From assembly GCF_001625305.1 (NCBI RefSeq), contig NW_017802458.1, forward strand, positions 144,302 through 208,301: DNA of 64,000 nt. The letters are read 5' to 3'. This document shows positions 43,087 to 54,580 of this stretch, piece after piece. A program made the translations under genes and the position numbers. Position 1 is the first letter of the stretch. Each line of letters begins with the position of its first letter. The notes beneath the pieces were generated by a model, which was not told the origin of the DNA, ran no database searches, and saw nothing but the letters and a program-made list of their open reading frames with translations. Origin of the DNA: Branchiostoma belcheri. Taxonomy: Eukaryota > Chordata > Leptocardii > Amphioxiformes > Branchiostomatidae.

Positions 43087-45983
43087 TCAGACAGTCGTTT
43101 CCCTTACTGTAATCATCGCATTTCGCAGTTGTACGAGTTTCATCTCTACTTCATCCGGATCCGGTCTTTCTGACGGCATTTCCTGCCAACACGACATCAT
43201 GACGTCATACATCTCTCCGGAAGATCCCGGAGGCCTTCTCAGCCGGATTCCCCTCCGGAGGGTTCGTGCGAGCTGTTGGCAGGTGGGTTGGCCGTTGCCA
43301 TGGTAACGCGGTTCTTGTCCCATGGTGACGATCTCCCACAGCAGCACGCCGAAGGACCACACGTCACTCTGACAGGTGTACTCACCTGTCTCTAATGACT
43401 CCAGAGCCGTCCAGTTCAGGGGGAATACTTCATTCTTTACGTTGTCTTTAGGCTTAGCAGGCTGTTCTATGCCGTGTTTATCATTAGGCACGTATTGGAC
43501 AGCGGTGTAGACGTCGCGGGCCTGTCCAAAGTCGGCCAACTTGGCCACGTGGTCAGCAGTGATGAGGACGTTCCGAGCGGCCACGTCCCGGTGTGTGAGC
43601 GCCAGGCGTTGGAGCTCCTGAAGAGCGCGGGCAATGTGCACGGCATAGCGGAGATGACGTGGGAGAGACTGCCGCCCGACTTGCCTTCGTGCCTGCCGCA
43701 GCAAACGTAACAGGTTACCGTTGGAAGCGTATTCCGTGAGGATATACTTGTGGGTCGGCTCGTTGATGAATCCCAACAATTGAATGATGTTGGAGCGGAG
43801 GTTGTCGTGATGTTGGTCTTCATGCACGGCTACCAAAATGGCCGCCTCCCTGTAGAAGTTGCGATAACATTGGATGTCTCGTCTGCGAACTTCCTTGGCA
43901 GCAACGGTGATGTCGCAAGCGTGTGTCTTGAGGTTGGCCTGAATGACTTGACCAAACATCCCCATCCCGACCAGGGGACCAAGTGTCAGGTGCCGCCTGG
44001 TCTTACCCCATCGGCTGAGCCAGCCCGGCTGGACGGTCTGTGCCAGGTCTGCCTCCACCTGCTCCAGCTCCAGAAAAGCTTCGGTCTCGTCGTCTTGGCC
44101 GGGCTGAACGCCACGCAGGTGCCTTTTCATGTACAGTATGATCCCTACACAAGCAGCTAGAACGATAAAGGATCCTATTGGGACAAAGATTTCGAGCAGT
44201 TGTTCCGGTCGCATTGCCTGTTCTTGCTCTTCGACTTGGTCACAGTCCTTCCCCGTCCACGGCGCCACGCAGGTGCAACTGCCGTCCACGTTGTGACAGG
44301 TGGCGTTGTTCTTACAGGTGCACACCTGCTGACACCTCAGACCGTGCCTGTACTTAGGACAAGGTACGTCACACTGCCAGCCGTACCAGCCAGCCGCGCA
44401 GGTACACCTGCCGTCGCCAGGGCTGCAGCTCGCACTGTTTCGGCATCGACACTTCTCTCGGCACCGCTCGCCGTACGTGCCATTCGGACATGTGGTCTGA
44501 CACCTGGTTCCTGTCCAGCCCGGAGGACAGACGCAGCCAGATCTCCAGTCACAGGTGGCGCCATGGAGACAGTCACACGTCTCATCACAGAACTCGCCTT
44601 TTCGATTAGGTGGACACTTAGCAATGTCAAGTACAACGGTTGCGTTGAAGACCTTTCCATGGGTGTCCCATACCCGACACATGTAGGGACCATTGTCTTT
44701 GGGCTGTATGTTTAAAAGAGTTTGGTCTAAACGAGTACCGTTTTTTCTAACGATCTCAGACCCGTTTGGAAGTCGTAATGATATCGCTGTAGCGTTGATT
44801 GTGGTGAAATTTACAGTGAACCGTGACGTTAGCGGAAATGTAGATATCAGAAGGGTCGCTAGGTGTCGTCGTGGCGGAAACGCCGGGCTTTGGAATGTCA
44901 CAAGCGACACCTTGCCAGGCGTCTGTACATTTACAGGCACCGTTGAAGCCATGGCAGCGGGCACCGTTCTTACAGATGCAGGTCTGATCACAAGAAGACC
45001 ATATCTATCGGGAGGACAACCGATTGGGATAAAGTCCAGAGTTACTAATGGAGGATATCGTACCCTTATTTGATTTCGATGACTTAAGGAAATAATGGTT
45101 GGGCGACGGGGCTTTGGAAGTTTGCATATATAGTGCGTTCTTGTCTTTGCCGGAGAATGAAACGAAACGTAGTAAACAAAACGGGGTGCAGAAGTCTCTC
45201 CATGACTTGAGGGATCGCGACCTGAAGTTGATCTAAGTAAGGCAAGTCATGGATGTACAATTCGCGAACATCGAAAAGAGAGATTGACAGTTCTGACTGT
45301 AAGGCAGTCTCCGCATGACATGATATCGTTACTTTATGGAAATCTTCCCTTGCCGCCGTCTCCCAGATTTCTAGTGCAGTAGAGAGATCGTGCAAATGAT
45401 GTACTCCTGTCACAATATGAACTTCGCAGTAGTTATTTTCCCTGATAACTACTTTGAGGTCTTCCCTATCCCGTTTCTCAAGAGGATTGCTAATTCTTTT
45501 CTGAAAGAAAAGAACACCTCCGGCAGTTGTCTCAGCTTGTACATTTAGCAGAACACTAAATAGGAACTCCCCAGTCCGGTTCCCGCTGGGATTGACTGGT
45601 GTTTCACACGTCTCGTTGTACACAGGAGGATAGCCCAAAACGTTCCTCACATTTACTCTGATCCTGACGACATGGTGATCAGAGTCTTGACTTCCACCAA
45701 CACGTACTTTTAAAAGATACTCCGACTGTACAGACCAGTCCAGCGGCCTGGCGACCAAAACTGTACAGTTGTTACTCACATAGAACCGGTCGTAGGGATC
45801 CCCCTCCACCATTACACACGGAAGTTCCGTTTTCTCCATTCCCAACAAACGCGACAAGCTGACAACGGCTGTTCCAATCTTGGCATCTTCAGCCACAGAA
45901 ACTGTAAAGTTTGTACCTTCATCGGCCCGACAAAGTAGACGGTAAAGAACCAGTAGGAGCAAAACTGCGTAGTTAACTGCCAT
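43087..45983 (-). pseudogene. Receptor tyrosine kinase, array copy 2 (type B, three indels)
   Basis: ATG at 45983; the signal peptide, cadherin-like domain and type-B module are open to near 45185. There a G run has four bases instead of the five in copy 6, which shifts the frame. A second single-base deletion (about 44992, caag for caaag) and a single-base insertion (about 44799, tt for c) compensate each other. Between them roughly 64 codons, covering EGF-like domain 1, are read in another, still open frame. From 44795 to the stop, the Ig-like domain, EGF-like domains 2-4, membrane helix and kinase are intact, with all catalytic motifs. The unit therefore has two good halves that do not join. 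Homopolymer miscounting in a draft assembly could explain the deletions, less easily the insertion. The ectodomain is closest to copy 6, the kinase to copy 5. Confidence 0.75.
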
Positions 45984-47476
45984 GGTGTAGCCGCTATTGT
46001 AGTCAGCGAATATTTGGAAACGTGTGATCCCACGAAATAGCACTTCTCCATCCTTCTCTGTATACCAAAGAGATAGGGTGTCATGGTGAAAGCGGAACTT
46101 CAGGAACAGGTGTTATGTTTCTTGAGACACATTTTTTTTTTCTAAACAAACTCGCGAACCACACACCGTAGTTCCCCAGATCATGTGGAAGGCGTATCCC
46201 AGAATTCCCTGTGACGTTCGAACCCCCCCCCCCATGGCCCGGGTTTGTGGAACGAGCAAGAATGCCTTTCAAGTTTTTACCAATTTTAGGGTTTTGTTCT
46301 CCGTGGCTGTGAAATTTCAGAGATCTCTTGTAGCGTATTCGACAAAGAGGTAGTAAATATTCTGTTTTTGTCTACCATTGGAGACAACAGTTATTCTACG
46401 TGTTAAAGTTGGGAATTTTGTATTCGATCGTCGTTAAGGAAACATTAAGATTTTTCGTGATGTAACCGGTATGAATTCTCTCCTCAATTGTTAAAAATAT
46501 TGGGGCCTGTAATGTCTTCCAGTGCAGTATATAATGCATTAAAGTTGGGAATTTTGTATACGATCGTCGTTACGGAAACGTTAACAAAGTTGAGATTTCT
46601 GTTCATTTTCGTGATATAAACGGTATGGATTCTCAACTCAATTGTTAAAAATCTTGGGTCCTGTAATAACCCAGTATATATGTTAAACGTGCACTATAAT
46701 GACCTATCTTGTGTTTGATGACGCCGTTAATAATCAAAGGGTGACATATTGTAACCCGAGAAAATTTGCGAAATGTGGAGGGGAGTATGGCCAAGCTACG
46801 TATACGTGATTCCATTTCTTTGCCCAAGACATCAACCACTTTCCAGTTCAGGCTGCTTTCTTGTTACACTCGATTTGGCCTAGGATGTCTTCAAAAGCAT
46901 GATACTAGTATATTTATTTCTTTTTTTTTACTTCTCCATTGAAAAATGGAGGCAGAGACTAAAAACAGGAGATTGCTTACCTCTGGCACTTCTAAGAAGT
47001 GCATTGCAGGACAAACCATAACTTGTCTCACAGAAACAATAGAGTATTGTCTGATACTTGCATTACATTGAACCCAAGTAAAATGTGCCCTACGTATGAA
47101 CAGCGCTTTACCAAACCATAGGTTAATATGTAGAACACATCGGTTAGATTATTATTACTCTCTATGAATTAGGTGATATCATATTGAATTCTTATCCTGT
47201 TAAAATAACTCTGATAGAATAAACATCTCTGATGCGTCATCATAATGCCTGTCTATTTGGCTGGATATCAAATGTAAACTATATTTGTAAAACAGTTGTT
47301 TTACACCAGGAAGAGAAATGTCAACTTTTGTATGGATACTTAAATATTATGTATATCAGCACAATACTTGTGATGATGCATGCTGACACCATTGAATCAG
47401 CTCACAATCAGAAAAGGCAACTTCTTGACTAATACAGGTTGGGCACAAAAAATAGCTGAACATCAATTTTGACAAT
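45984..47476. other. Type-X spacer between copies 2 and 3, with internal duplication
   Basis: Same layout as 41742-43086. A block of about 120 bases ('aaagttgggaattttgtatt ... attgttaaaaatattggggc', about 46402-46510) is repeated at about 46544-46660, which makes this spacer the longest of its type. Confidence 0.7.
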
Positions 47477-50395
47477 TCAGACAGTCGTTTCCCTTACTGT
47501 AATCATCGCATTCCGCAGGTGTACGAGTTTCATCTCTACTTCATCCGGACCCGGTCTTGTTGGTGGACTTTCCCGCCAACACGACATCATGACGTCATAC
47601 ATCTCTACGGAACATTTCGGAGGCCTTCTTAGCCGGATTCCCCTCCGGAGGGTCCGTGCAAGCTGTTGGCAGGTGGGTTGGTCGTTGCCATGGTAACGCG
47701 GTTCTTGTCCCATGGTGACGATCTCCCACAGCAGCACGCCGAAGGACCACACGTCACTCTGACAGGTGTACTCACCCGTCTCTAATGACTCCAGAGCCGT
47801 CCAGTTCAGGGGGAATACTTCATTCTTTACGTTGTCTTTAGGCTTAGCAGGCTGTTCTATGCCGTGTTTATCATTAGGCACGTATTGGACAGCGGTGTAG
47901 ACGTCACGAGCCTGTCCAAAGTCGGCCAACTTGGCCACGTGGTGAGCAGTGATGAGGACGTTCCGAGCGGCCACGTCCCGGTGTGTGAGCGCCAGGCGTT
48001 GGAGCTCCTGAAGAGCGCGGGCAATGTGCACGGCATAGCGGAGATGACGTGGGAGAGACTGCGGCCCGACTTGCCTTCGTGCCTGCCGCAGCAAACGTAA
48101 AAGGTTACCGTTGGAAGCGTATTCCATGAGGATATACTTGTGGGTCGGCTCGTTGATGAATCCCAACAATTGAATGATGTTGGAGCGGAGGTTGTCGTGA
48201 TGTTGGTCTTCATGCACGGCTACCAAAATGGCCGCCTCTCTGTAGAAGTTGCGATAACATTGAATGTCCCGTCTGCGAACCGCCTTGGCAGCAACGGTGA
48301 TGTTCCCGGCAGGTGTCTTGAGCTTGGCCTGAATGACTTGACCAAACATCCCCATCCCGACCAGGGGACCAAGTGTGAGGTGCCGCCTGGTCTTACCCCA
48401 TCGGCTGAGCCAGCCCGGCCGGACGGTCTGTGCCAGGTCTGCCTCCACCTGCTCCAGCTCCAGAAAAGCTTCCGTCTCGTCGTCTTGGCCGGCCTGAACG
48501 CCGCACAGGTGCCTCTTCCTGTACAGTATGGCCCCTACACAAGCAGCCAAAATGATAACGGAGCCGATTGGGACAAATATTTCAAGCAGTGGTTCCGGTC
48601 GCATTGGCTGCTCTTGCTCTTCGACTTGGTCACAATTCTTCCCTGTCCACGACGCCACGCACGTGCAGGTGCCGTCCACGTTGTGACAGGTGGCGTTGTT
48701 CTTACAGGTGCACACTTGCTGACACCTCAGGCCGTGCCTGGACTGAGGACAAGGTACGTCGCACTGCCAGCCGTACCAGCCAGCCGCGCAGGTACACCTG
48801 CCGTCGCTAGGGCTGCAGCTAGCACCGTTTCGGCAGCGACACTCCTCTCGGCACCGCTCGCCGTACGTGCCGTTCGGACATGTGGTCTGACACCTGGTTC
48901 CTGTCCAGCCCGCGGGACAGACGCAGCCAGATCTCCAGTCACAGGTGGCGCCACGGAGACAGTCACACGTCTCATCACAGAACTCGCCTTTTCTATTAGG
49001 TGGACACTTAGCCATGTCAAGTACAACGGTTGCGTTGAAGACCTTTCCGTAGGTGTCCCATACTTTACACATGTAGGGACCATTGTCTGTGGGCTGTACG
49101 TTCAACAGAATTTGGTCTAATCGAGATGAGTTCTTTCTAACGATCTCCGACCCGTTTGGAAGTCGTAATGATAACGTTGTAGCTTTGACGTGGTGAACTT
49201 TACAGTGAACTGTGACGTTAGCGGAAATGTAGATATCAGAAGGGTCGCTAGGTGTCGTCGCTGCAGAAACGCCAGGCTTTGGAATGTCACAAGCGACACC
49301 TTGCCAGGCGTCTGTACATTTACAGGCACCGTTGAAGCCATGGCAGCGGGCACCATTCTTACATATGCAGTTCTGATCACAAAGAAGGCCGTATCTATCG
49401 GGAGCACAGCCGATACGGCTCAAATCCATAGTCAACGTTTCGACGTGTCGTACATTTAGTCGAGTAACAGAATGATCTTTATCTTTGAAAAAACTGAGTG
49501 GACGATGCTGTATCGGAAGTTTGCATGTATAGTGCGTTCTGCTATTTGTCGGAACATTAAACGACAGAAAGTAGATGAAAAGGGAGTGCTGAAGTTTCTC
49601 CAGGACTTGAGGGATCGGGATCTCCAGCTGTTCCAAGTAAGGCAAGTTGCCATGGATGTGGAATTCTCGAATATCTAAAAGCATGATTGACAGTTCTGAC
49701 TGTATGAAGGCAGTCTCCGCATGACATGATAACGTAACTGTCCCATCCTCCCCCCTGTAAAACCCGTACCATATTTCTGCTGCAGCCGAGAGGTCGTTCA
49801 AATTACGTATGCCAGCAGCAATGCGAACTTCGCAGTTGTCATTTCCTGTGATGATTACCTTAAGATCGTCCATGTCCCATTTCTCAAAAGGCTTATTAAT
49901 AATTTTCTCAGTGAAGAAAACATCTCCTTCAGTTGTCTCAACTTCTACACTCAGAGAAAGGCTAAACAGGAACTCCCCAGACAGGTTTCCCCTGGGATTG
50001 ACCGGTGTTTCACACTTCTTGTTGTACACAGGAGGATAGCCCAAAACGTTTCTCACATTTACTCTGATCCTGACGACATGGTGATCAGGGTCTTCTTGTC
50101 CACCAACAAGAATTTTTAAAAGATACTCCGACTGTACAGACCAGTCCAGTGGCCTGGCGACTATAACTGTACAGTTGTTACTCACATAGAACCGGCCGTA
50201 GGGATCCCCCTCCACTATTGCACACGGAAGTTCCGCTTTCTCCGTTCCCAACAAACGCGGCAAGCTGAGAACGTCGGTTCCAATCTTGGCATCTTCAGCC
50301 CCAGAAACTGTGAAGTTGGTAGCCTCGAATTTATCGGCCCGACAAAGTAGACAGTAAAGAACCAGTAGGAGCAAAACTGCGTAGTTAACTGCCAT
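47477..50395 (-). CDS. Receptor tyrosine kinase, array copy 3 (ectodomain type C, 972 aa)
   Basis: A complete intronless frame and my reference for residue numbers. Signal peptide 1-20; cadherin-like ~27-125 (G-R-F-Y-V, A-R-P-L-D, S-E-Y-L-L-K, P-P-V-Y) without the acidic calcium motifs; type-C module ~135-328; EGF-like ~330-369; Ig-like ~385-460 (C398 and C443); EGF-like domains ~464-502, ~506-545 and ~549-588; membrane helix ~605-625. Kinase ~675-960: glycine loop G680, G682, G685; K704; helix-C E720; H-R-D with D807 and N812; D-F-G at 825-827; A-L-E at 867-869. The activation segment of about 45 residues exceeds the roughly 30 of typical receptor kinases, and only about 10 residues follow the kinase. 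Expected at the plasma membrane as a tyrosine-phosphorylating receptor; ligand unknown. Confidence 0.88.
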   Translation of the reverse strand: MAVNYAVLLLLVLYCLLCRADKFEATNFTVSGAEDAKIGTDVLSLPRLLGTEKAELPCAIVEGDPYGRFYVSNNCTVIVARPLDWSVQSEYLLKILVGGQEDPDHHVVRIRVNVRNVLGYPPVYNKKCETPVNPRGNLSGEFLFSLSLSVEVETTEGDVFFTEKIINKPFEKWDMDDLKVIITGNDNCEVRIAAGIRNLNDLSAAAEIWYGFYRGEDGTVTLSCHAETAFIQSELSIMLLDIREFHIHGNLPYLEQLEIPIPQVLEKLQHSLFIYFLSFNVPTNSRTHYTCKLPIQHRPLSFFKDKDHSVTRLNVRHVETLTMDLSRIGCAPDRYGLLCDQNCICKNGARCHGFNGACKCTDAWQGVACDIPKPGVSAATTPSDPSDIYISANVTVHCKVHHVKATTLSLRLPNGSEIVRKNSSRLDQILLNVQPTDNGPYMCKVWDTYGKVFNATVVLDMAKCPPNRKGEFCDETCDCLRGATCDWRSGCVCPAGWTGTRCQTTCPNGTYGERCREECRCRNGASCSPSDGRCTCAAGWYGWQCDVPCPQSRHGLRCQQVCTCKNNATCHNVDGTCTCVASWTGKNCDQVEEQEQPMRPEPLLEIFVPIGSVIILAACVGAILYRKRHLCGVQAGQDDETEAFLELEQVEADLAQTVRPGWLSRWGKTRRHLTLGPLVGMGMFGQVIQAKLKTPAGNITVAAKAVRRRDIQCYRNFYREAAILVAVHEDQHHDNLRSNIIQLLGFINEPTHKYILMEYASNGNLLRLLRQARRQVGPQSLPRHLRYAVHIARALQELQRLALTHRDVAARNVLITAHHVAKLADFGQARDVYTAVQYVPNDKHGIEQPAKPKDNVKNEVFPLNWTALESLETGEYTCQSDVWSFGVLLWEIVTMGQEPRYHGNDQPTCQQLARTLRRGIRLRRPPKCSVEMYDVMMSCWRESPPTRPGPDEVEMKLVHLRNAMITVRETTV

Positions 50396-51520
50396 GGTGT
50401 AGCCGCTTTTGTGGATTAATGGATATTAAGAAACTTGTGCTCCCACGAAACAGCACTTCTCCATTCTTCTTTGATACCTATGTGATCAGGTGTCACCAAA
50501 GCAGAACTTAACCCCAGAAACAAGTGTTAGGTTTCTTGCAACACATTTTGTTCTGGATTAAGGACCGCGTAGCACACGGAAGTTCCCCTTTTTCTGGGCC
50601 ATTTGGAATATTCCTGCCCGTCACGGAAGGATACTCATCAATAACAAGTTCTTGTTGACGATGGGAATAGTTTACGATGACGCGTTTTATGAAGAGCTAC
50701 AATTTTGTTAGCCCCTACCAGGCTTCGGAGGAGGTTGGAAAGGGTAGAAATTGACTAACTAGAGAGATAACATGCCAGGGGTGTTGGTCCACTAGAGACA
50801 CTGCACGAAAAGTTGGATTTACCAAAGGTTGTAAATTCAGGTAATGTTTACTATGTACACAGTATCTGGCTTTACAATGGTAGTAAATAAAGGTCAATTG
50901 CAGTAATTTACTTTACAACCCTTGTTAAGTCCGGTATCACCGTAAAATTCAGAAGCGTTTATTAAAAAAAAACAAAGTAAACATTACCCAACCATACAGG
51001 TATCAGTAAATCCAAGTTTTCGTGCAGTCAGAGTACATTTTGCCGCACCCGAAAATGTGCAATACCACAAGACTCAACTTGTGTGATGATGTGCAGGGCA
51101 TTATCACAGTACACATGGTTTAGTACAAGCTGACTTTAGTTAAACCCAATTTGTGCGCTTTATTTCTTATTTGAATATTCTTTTATGGCACTTTTAAGAA
51201 GCACATTGCAGGATACACTATAGCTTTTCTTAAAGAGGAAACCTTAATGACAATAAACCAAAGTTAAAAGCCTTCCTACGTCCGTATGTACTGTGCTTTA
51301 CCAAACTATAGATCAATATATAGGCCATTATATGGAATTCCTGTCTTATCTAAAATAACTTTCTGACAGCATAAGTAAACATTTCTGATGCGTCTTCTTA
51401 ATGGTTTTGTATATGGCTTTATATCATATGTATGTTTATGAATTTTCTTACACGTACTATTTTTGTAAACCAATTGTTTTTTTACACAAGGAAGAGAAAT
51501 ATCCATTATATATATATATA

Positions 51521-51558
<38 letters not shown>

Positions 51559-51694
51559 ATGTTTATCAGCAGAATACTTGTGATGATACATGCTGGCATC
51601 ATTGAATCAGCTCACAGTCAGAACATGGTTAGAAAAGGTCACTTCTTGACTGATACAGGTTGGACAAAAATAGCTGAACATCAATTTTGACAAT
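50396..51694. other. Type-Y spacer between copies 3 and 4, with (TA)n
   Basis: The 5' flank of copy 3 is almost identical to that of copy 5 (58888 onward), and the 3' flank of copy 4 matches those of copies 6 and 1 ('ggtttagtacaagctgactt', 'acccaatttgtgcgcttt'). A TA-rich microsatellite lies at 51509-51552. It carries the in-frame stop upstream of M-A-V-N-Y. Confidence 0.7.
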
Positions 51695-54580
51695 TCAGAC
51701 AGTCGTTTCCCTTACTGTAATCATCGCATCCCGCAGTTGCACGAGTTTCCTCTCTACTTCATCCGGACCCGGTCTTGTTGGTGGACTTTCCCGCCAACAC
51801 GACATCATGACGTCATACATCTCTCCGGAACATCCCGGAGGCCTTCTGAGCCGGATTCCCCTCCGGAGGGTCCGTGCGAGCTGTTGGCAGGTGGGTTGGT
51901 CGTTGCCATGGTAACGCGGTTCTTGTCCCATGGTGACAATCTCCCACAGCAGCACGCCGAAGGACCACACGTCACTCTGACAGGTGTACTCACCTGTCTC
52001 TAATGACTCCAGAGCCGTCCAGTTCAGGGGGAATACTTCATTCTTTACGTTGTCTTTAGGCTTAGCAGGCTGTTCTATGCCGTGTTTATCATTAGGCACG
52101 TATTGGACAGCGGTGTAGACGTCGCGGGCCTGTCCAAAGTCGGCCAACTTGGCCACGTGGTCAGCAGTGATGAGGACGTTCCGAGCGGCCACGTCCCGGT
52201 GTGTGAGCGCCAGGCGTTGGAGCTCCTGAAGAGCGCGGGCAATGTGCACGGCATAGCGGAGATGACGTGGGAGAGACTGCCGCCCGTCTTGCCTTCGTGC
52301 CTATCGCAGCAAACGTAAAAGGTTCCCGTTGGAAGCGTATTCCGTGAGAATATACTTGTGGGTCGACTCGTTGATGAATCCCAACAATTGAATGATGTTG
52401 GAGCGGAGGTTGTCGTGATGTTGGTCTTCATGCACGGCTACCAAAATGGCCGCCTCCCTGTAGAAGTTGCGATAGCATTGAATGTCTCGTCTGCGAACTT
52501 CCTTGGCAGCAACGGTGATGTCCCCGGCAGGTGTCTTGAGCTTGGCCTGAATGACTTGACCAAACATCCCCACCCCGACCAGGGGACCAAGTGTGAGGTG
52601 CTGCCTGGTCTTACCCCATCGGCTGAGCCAGCCCGGCCGGACGGTCTGTGCCAGGTCTGCCTCCACCTGCTCCAGCTCCAGAAAAGCTTCGATCTCGTCG
52701 TCCTGGCCGGCCTGAACGCCGCACAAGTTCCTCTTCTTGTACAGTATGGCCCCTGCACAAGCAGCCAGAACGATAACGGAGCCTATTGGGACAAAGCTTT
52801 CAAGCAGTGGTTCCGGTCGCATTGCCTGCTGTTCGACTTGATCACAGTTCTTCCCTGTCCACGGCGCCACGCAGGTGCAGGTGCCGTCCACGTTGTGACA
52901 GGCGGCGTTGTTCTTACAGGTGCACACTTGCTGACATCTCAGGCCGTGCCTGTACTTGGGACAAGGTACGTCACACTGCAAGCCGTACCAGCCGGCCGCG
53001 CAGGTACACTTGCCGTCTGTAGGGCTGCAGCTCGCACCGTTTCGGCAGTGACACTCCTCTCGGCACCGCTCGCCGTACGTGCCGTTCGGACATGTGGTCT
53101 GACACCTGGTTCCTGTCCAGCCCGGAGGACAGACGCAGCCAGATGTCCAGTCACAGGTGGCGCCATGGAGACAGGCACACGTCTCATCACAGAACTCGCC
53201 TTTTCGATTAGGTGGACACTTAGCAATGTCAAGTACAATGGTTGCGTTGAAGACCTTTCCATAGACATCCCATACCTGACATTTGTATGGACCATTGTCT
53301 GTGGGCTGTATGTTTAAAAGAGTTTGGTCTAATCGAGATGAGTTCTTTCTAACGATCTCAGACCCGTTTGGAAGTCGTAATGATAACGCTGCGGCGTTGA
53401 CGTGGTGAACTTGACAGTGAACCGTGACGTTAGCGGAAATGTAGACATCAGAAGGGTCGCTAGGTGTCGTCGCTGCGGAAACGCCGGGCTTTGGAATGTC
53501 ACAAGCGACACCTTGCCAGGCGTCTGTACATTTACAGGCCCCGTTGAAGCCATGGCAGCGGGCACCATTCTTACAGATGCAGTTCTGGTCACAAAGAAGG
53601 CCGTATCTATCGGGAGGACAGCCGATCAGGTTAACATCCATAGTCATTGTTTGAACATGTCGTATACTTAATTTTTCTTGACGACCACGATTTATCTTAA
53701 TACTGAGTGGGTAACGCAGTATCGGAAATGTACATCTATAGAGCGTTTTGCTCTTTGTTGGAAAATCAAATGAAAGATAGAAGACCAAACGAGGATGTTG
53801 AAGTTTTTCCATGGCTTGAGGGATCGAAACCTGAAGCTGTTGTAAATAAGGCCAGTTTCTGTTGTCTAAAAGCACAACTGACAGCTCTGGCTGTAAGGCA
53901 GTCTCCGCCTGACAAGACGTAACTTTCCAATCGTCGTCCCTTTCCAGCACGTCCCATATTTCTAGTGCATTTGCGATGTCGTTGAAACTATGTAACCCAA
54001 TCGCTAGACGAACTTCGCAGTTGCTCTCTTCTGTTATGATTGCCCTGGCATTTTCCATGTCCCCCCATCTCTCAAGAGGCTTTCTAATTCCTGTCTCAAA
54101 GAAAATAACATCTCCGTCAGTTGTCTCAGCTTCTATACTTAGCGAAAAACTAAATAGGAATTCCCCAGTCTGGTTTCCCCTGGGATTGACTGGTGTTCCA
54201 CACGTCTCGTTGTACACAGGAGGATAGCCCAAAACGTTTCTCACATTTACTCTGATCCTGACGACATGGTTGTCGGTGTCTTCTTGCCCACCAACAATTA
54301 GTTTTAAAAGATACTCCGACTGTACAGACCAGTCCAGCGGCCTGGCGACCAAAATTGTACAGTTGTTACTCACATAGAATCGGCCATAGGGATCCCCCTC
54401 CACCATTACACACGGAAGTTCCGCTTTCTCTGTTCCCAACAAACGCGGCAAGCTGAGAACGTCTGTTCCAATCTTGGCATCTTCAGCCACAGAAACTGTG
54501 AAGTTGGTTCCTTCATCATCGGCCCGACAAAGTAGACCGTAAAGAACTAGTAGGAGCAAAACTGCGTAATTAACTGCCAT
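51695..54580 (-). pseudogene. Receptor tyrosine kinase, array copy 4 (type A, premature stop in kinase)
   Basis: ATG at 54580; an upstream in-frame extension to 54886 is also open. All extracellular domains, the membrane helix and the kinase N-lobe are intact. At 52303-52301 the codon CAG of the other copies (Q771 of copy 3) is TAG, after L-L-R-L-L-R. Reading continues in frame, with a good catalytic loop, to the normal stop. As written the product is about 760 residues and lacks the H-R-D and D-F-G motifs. It would be a membrane receptor without catalysis, a possible decoy, or simply an inactive allele or sequencing error. A single C-to-T change explains it. Its ectodomain type A pairs it with copy 1. 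Confidence 0.8.

Noticed and set aside
44700-45983. Copy 2 ectodomain as a separate secreted receptor gene
   Set aside because: The frame ends by a one-base shift within a segment homologous to copy 6, not at a conserved stop; a broken receptor gene is the simpler reading.
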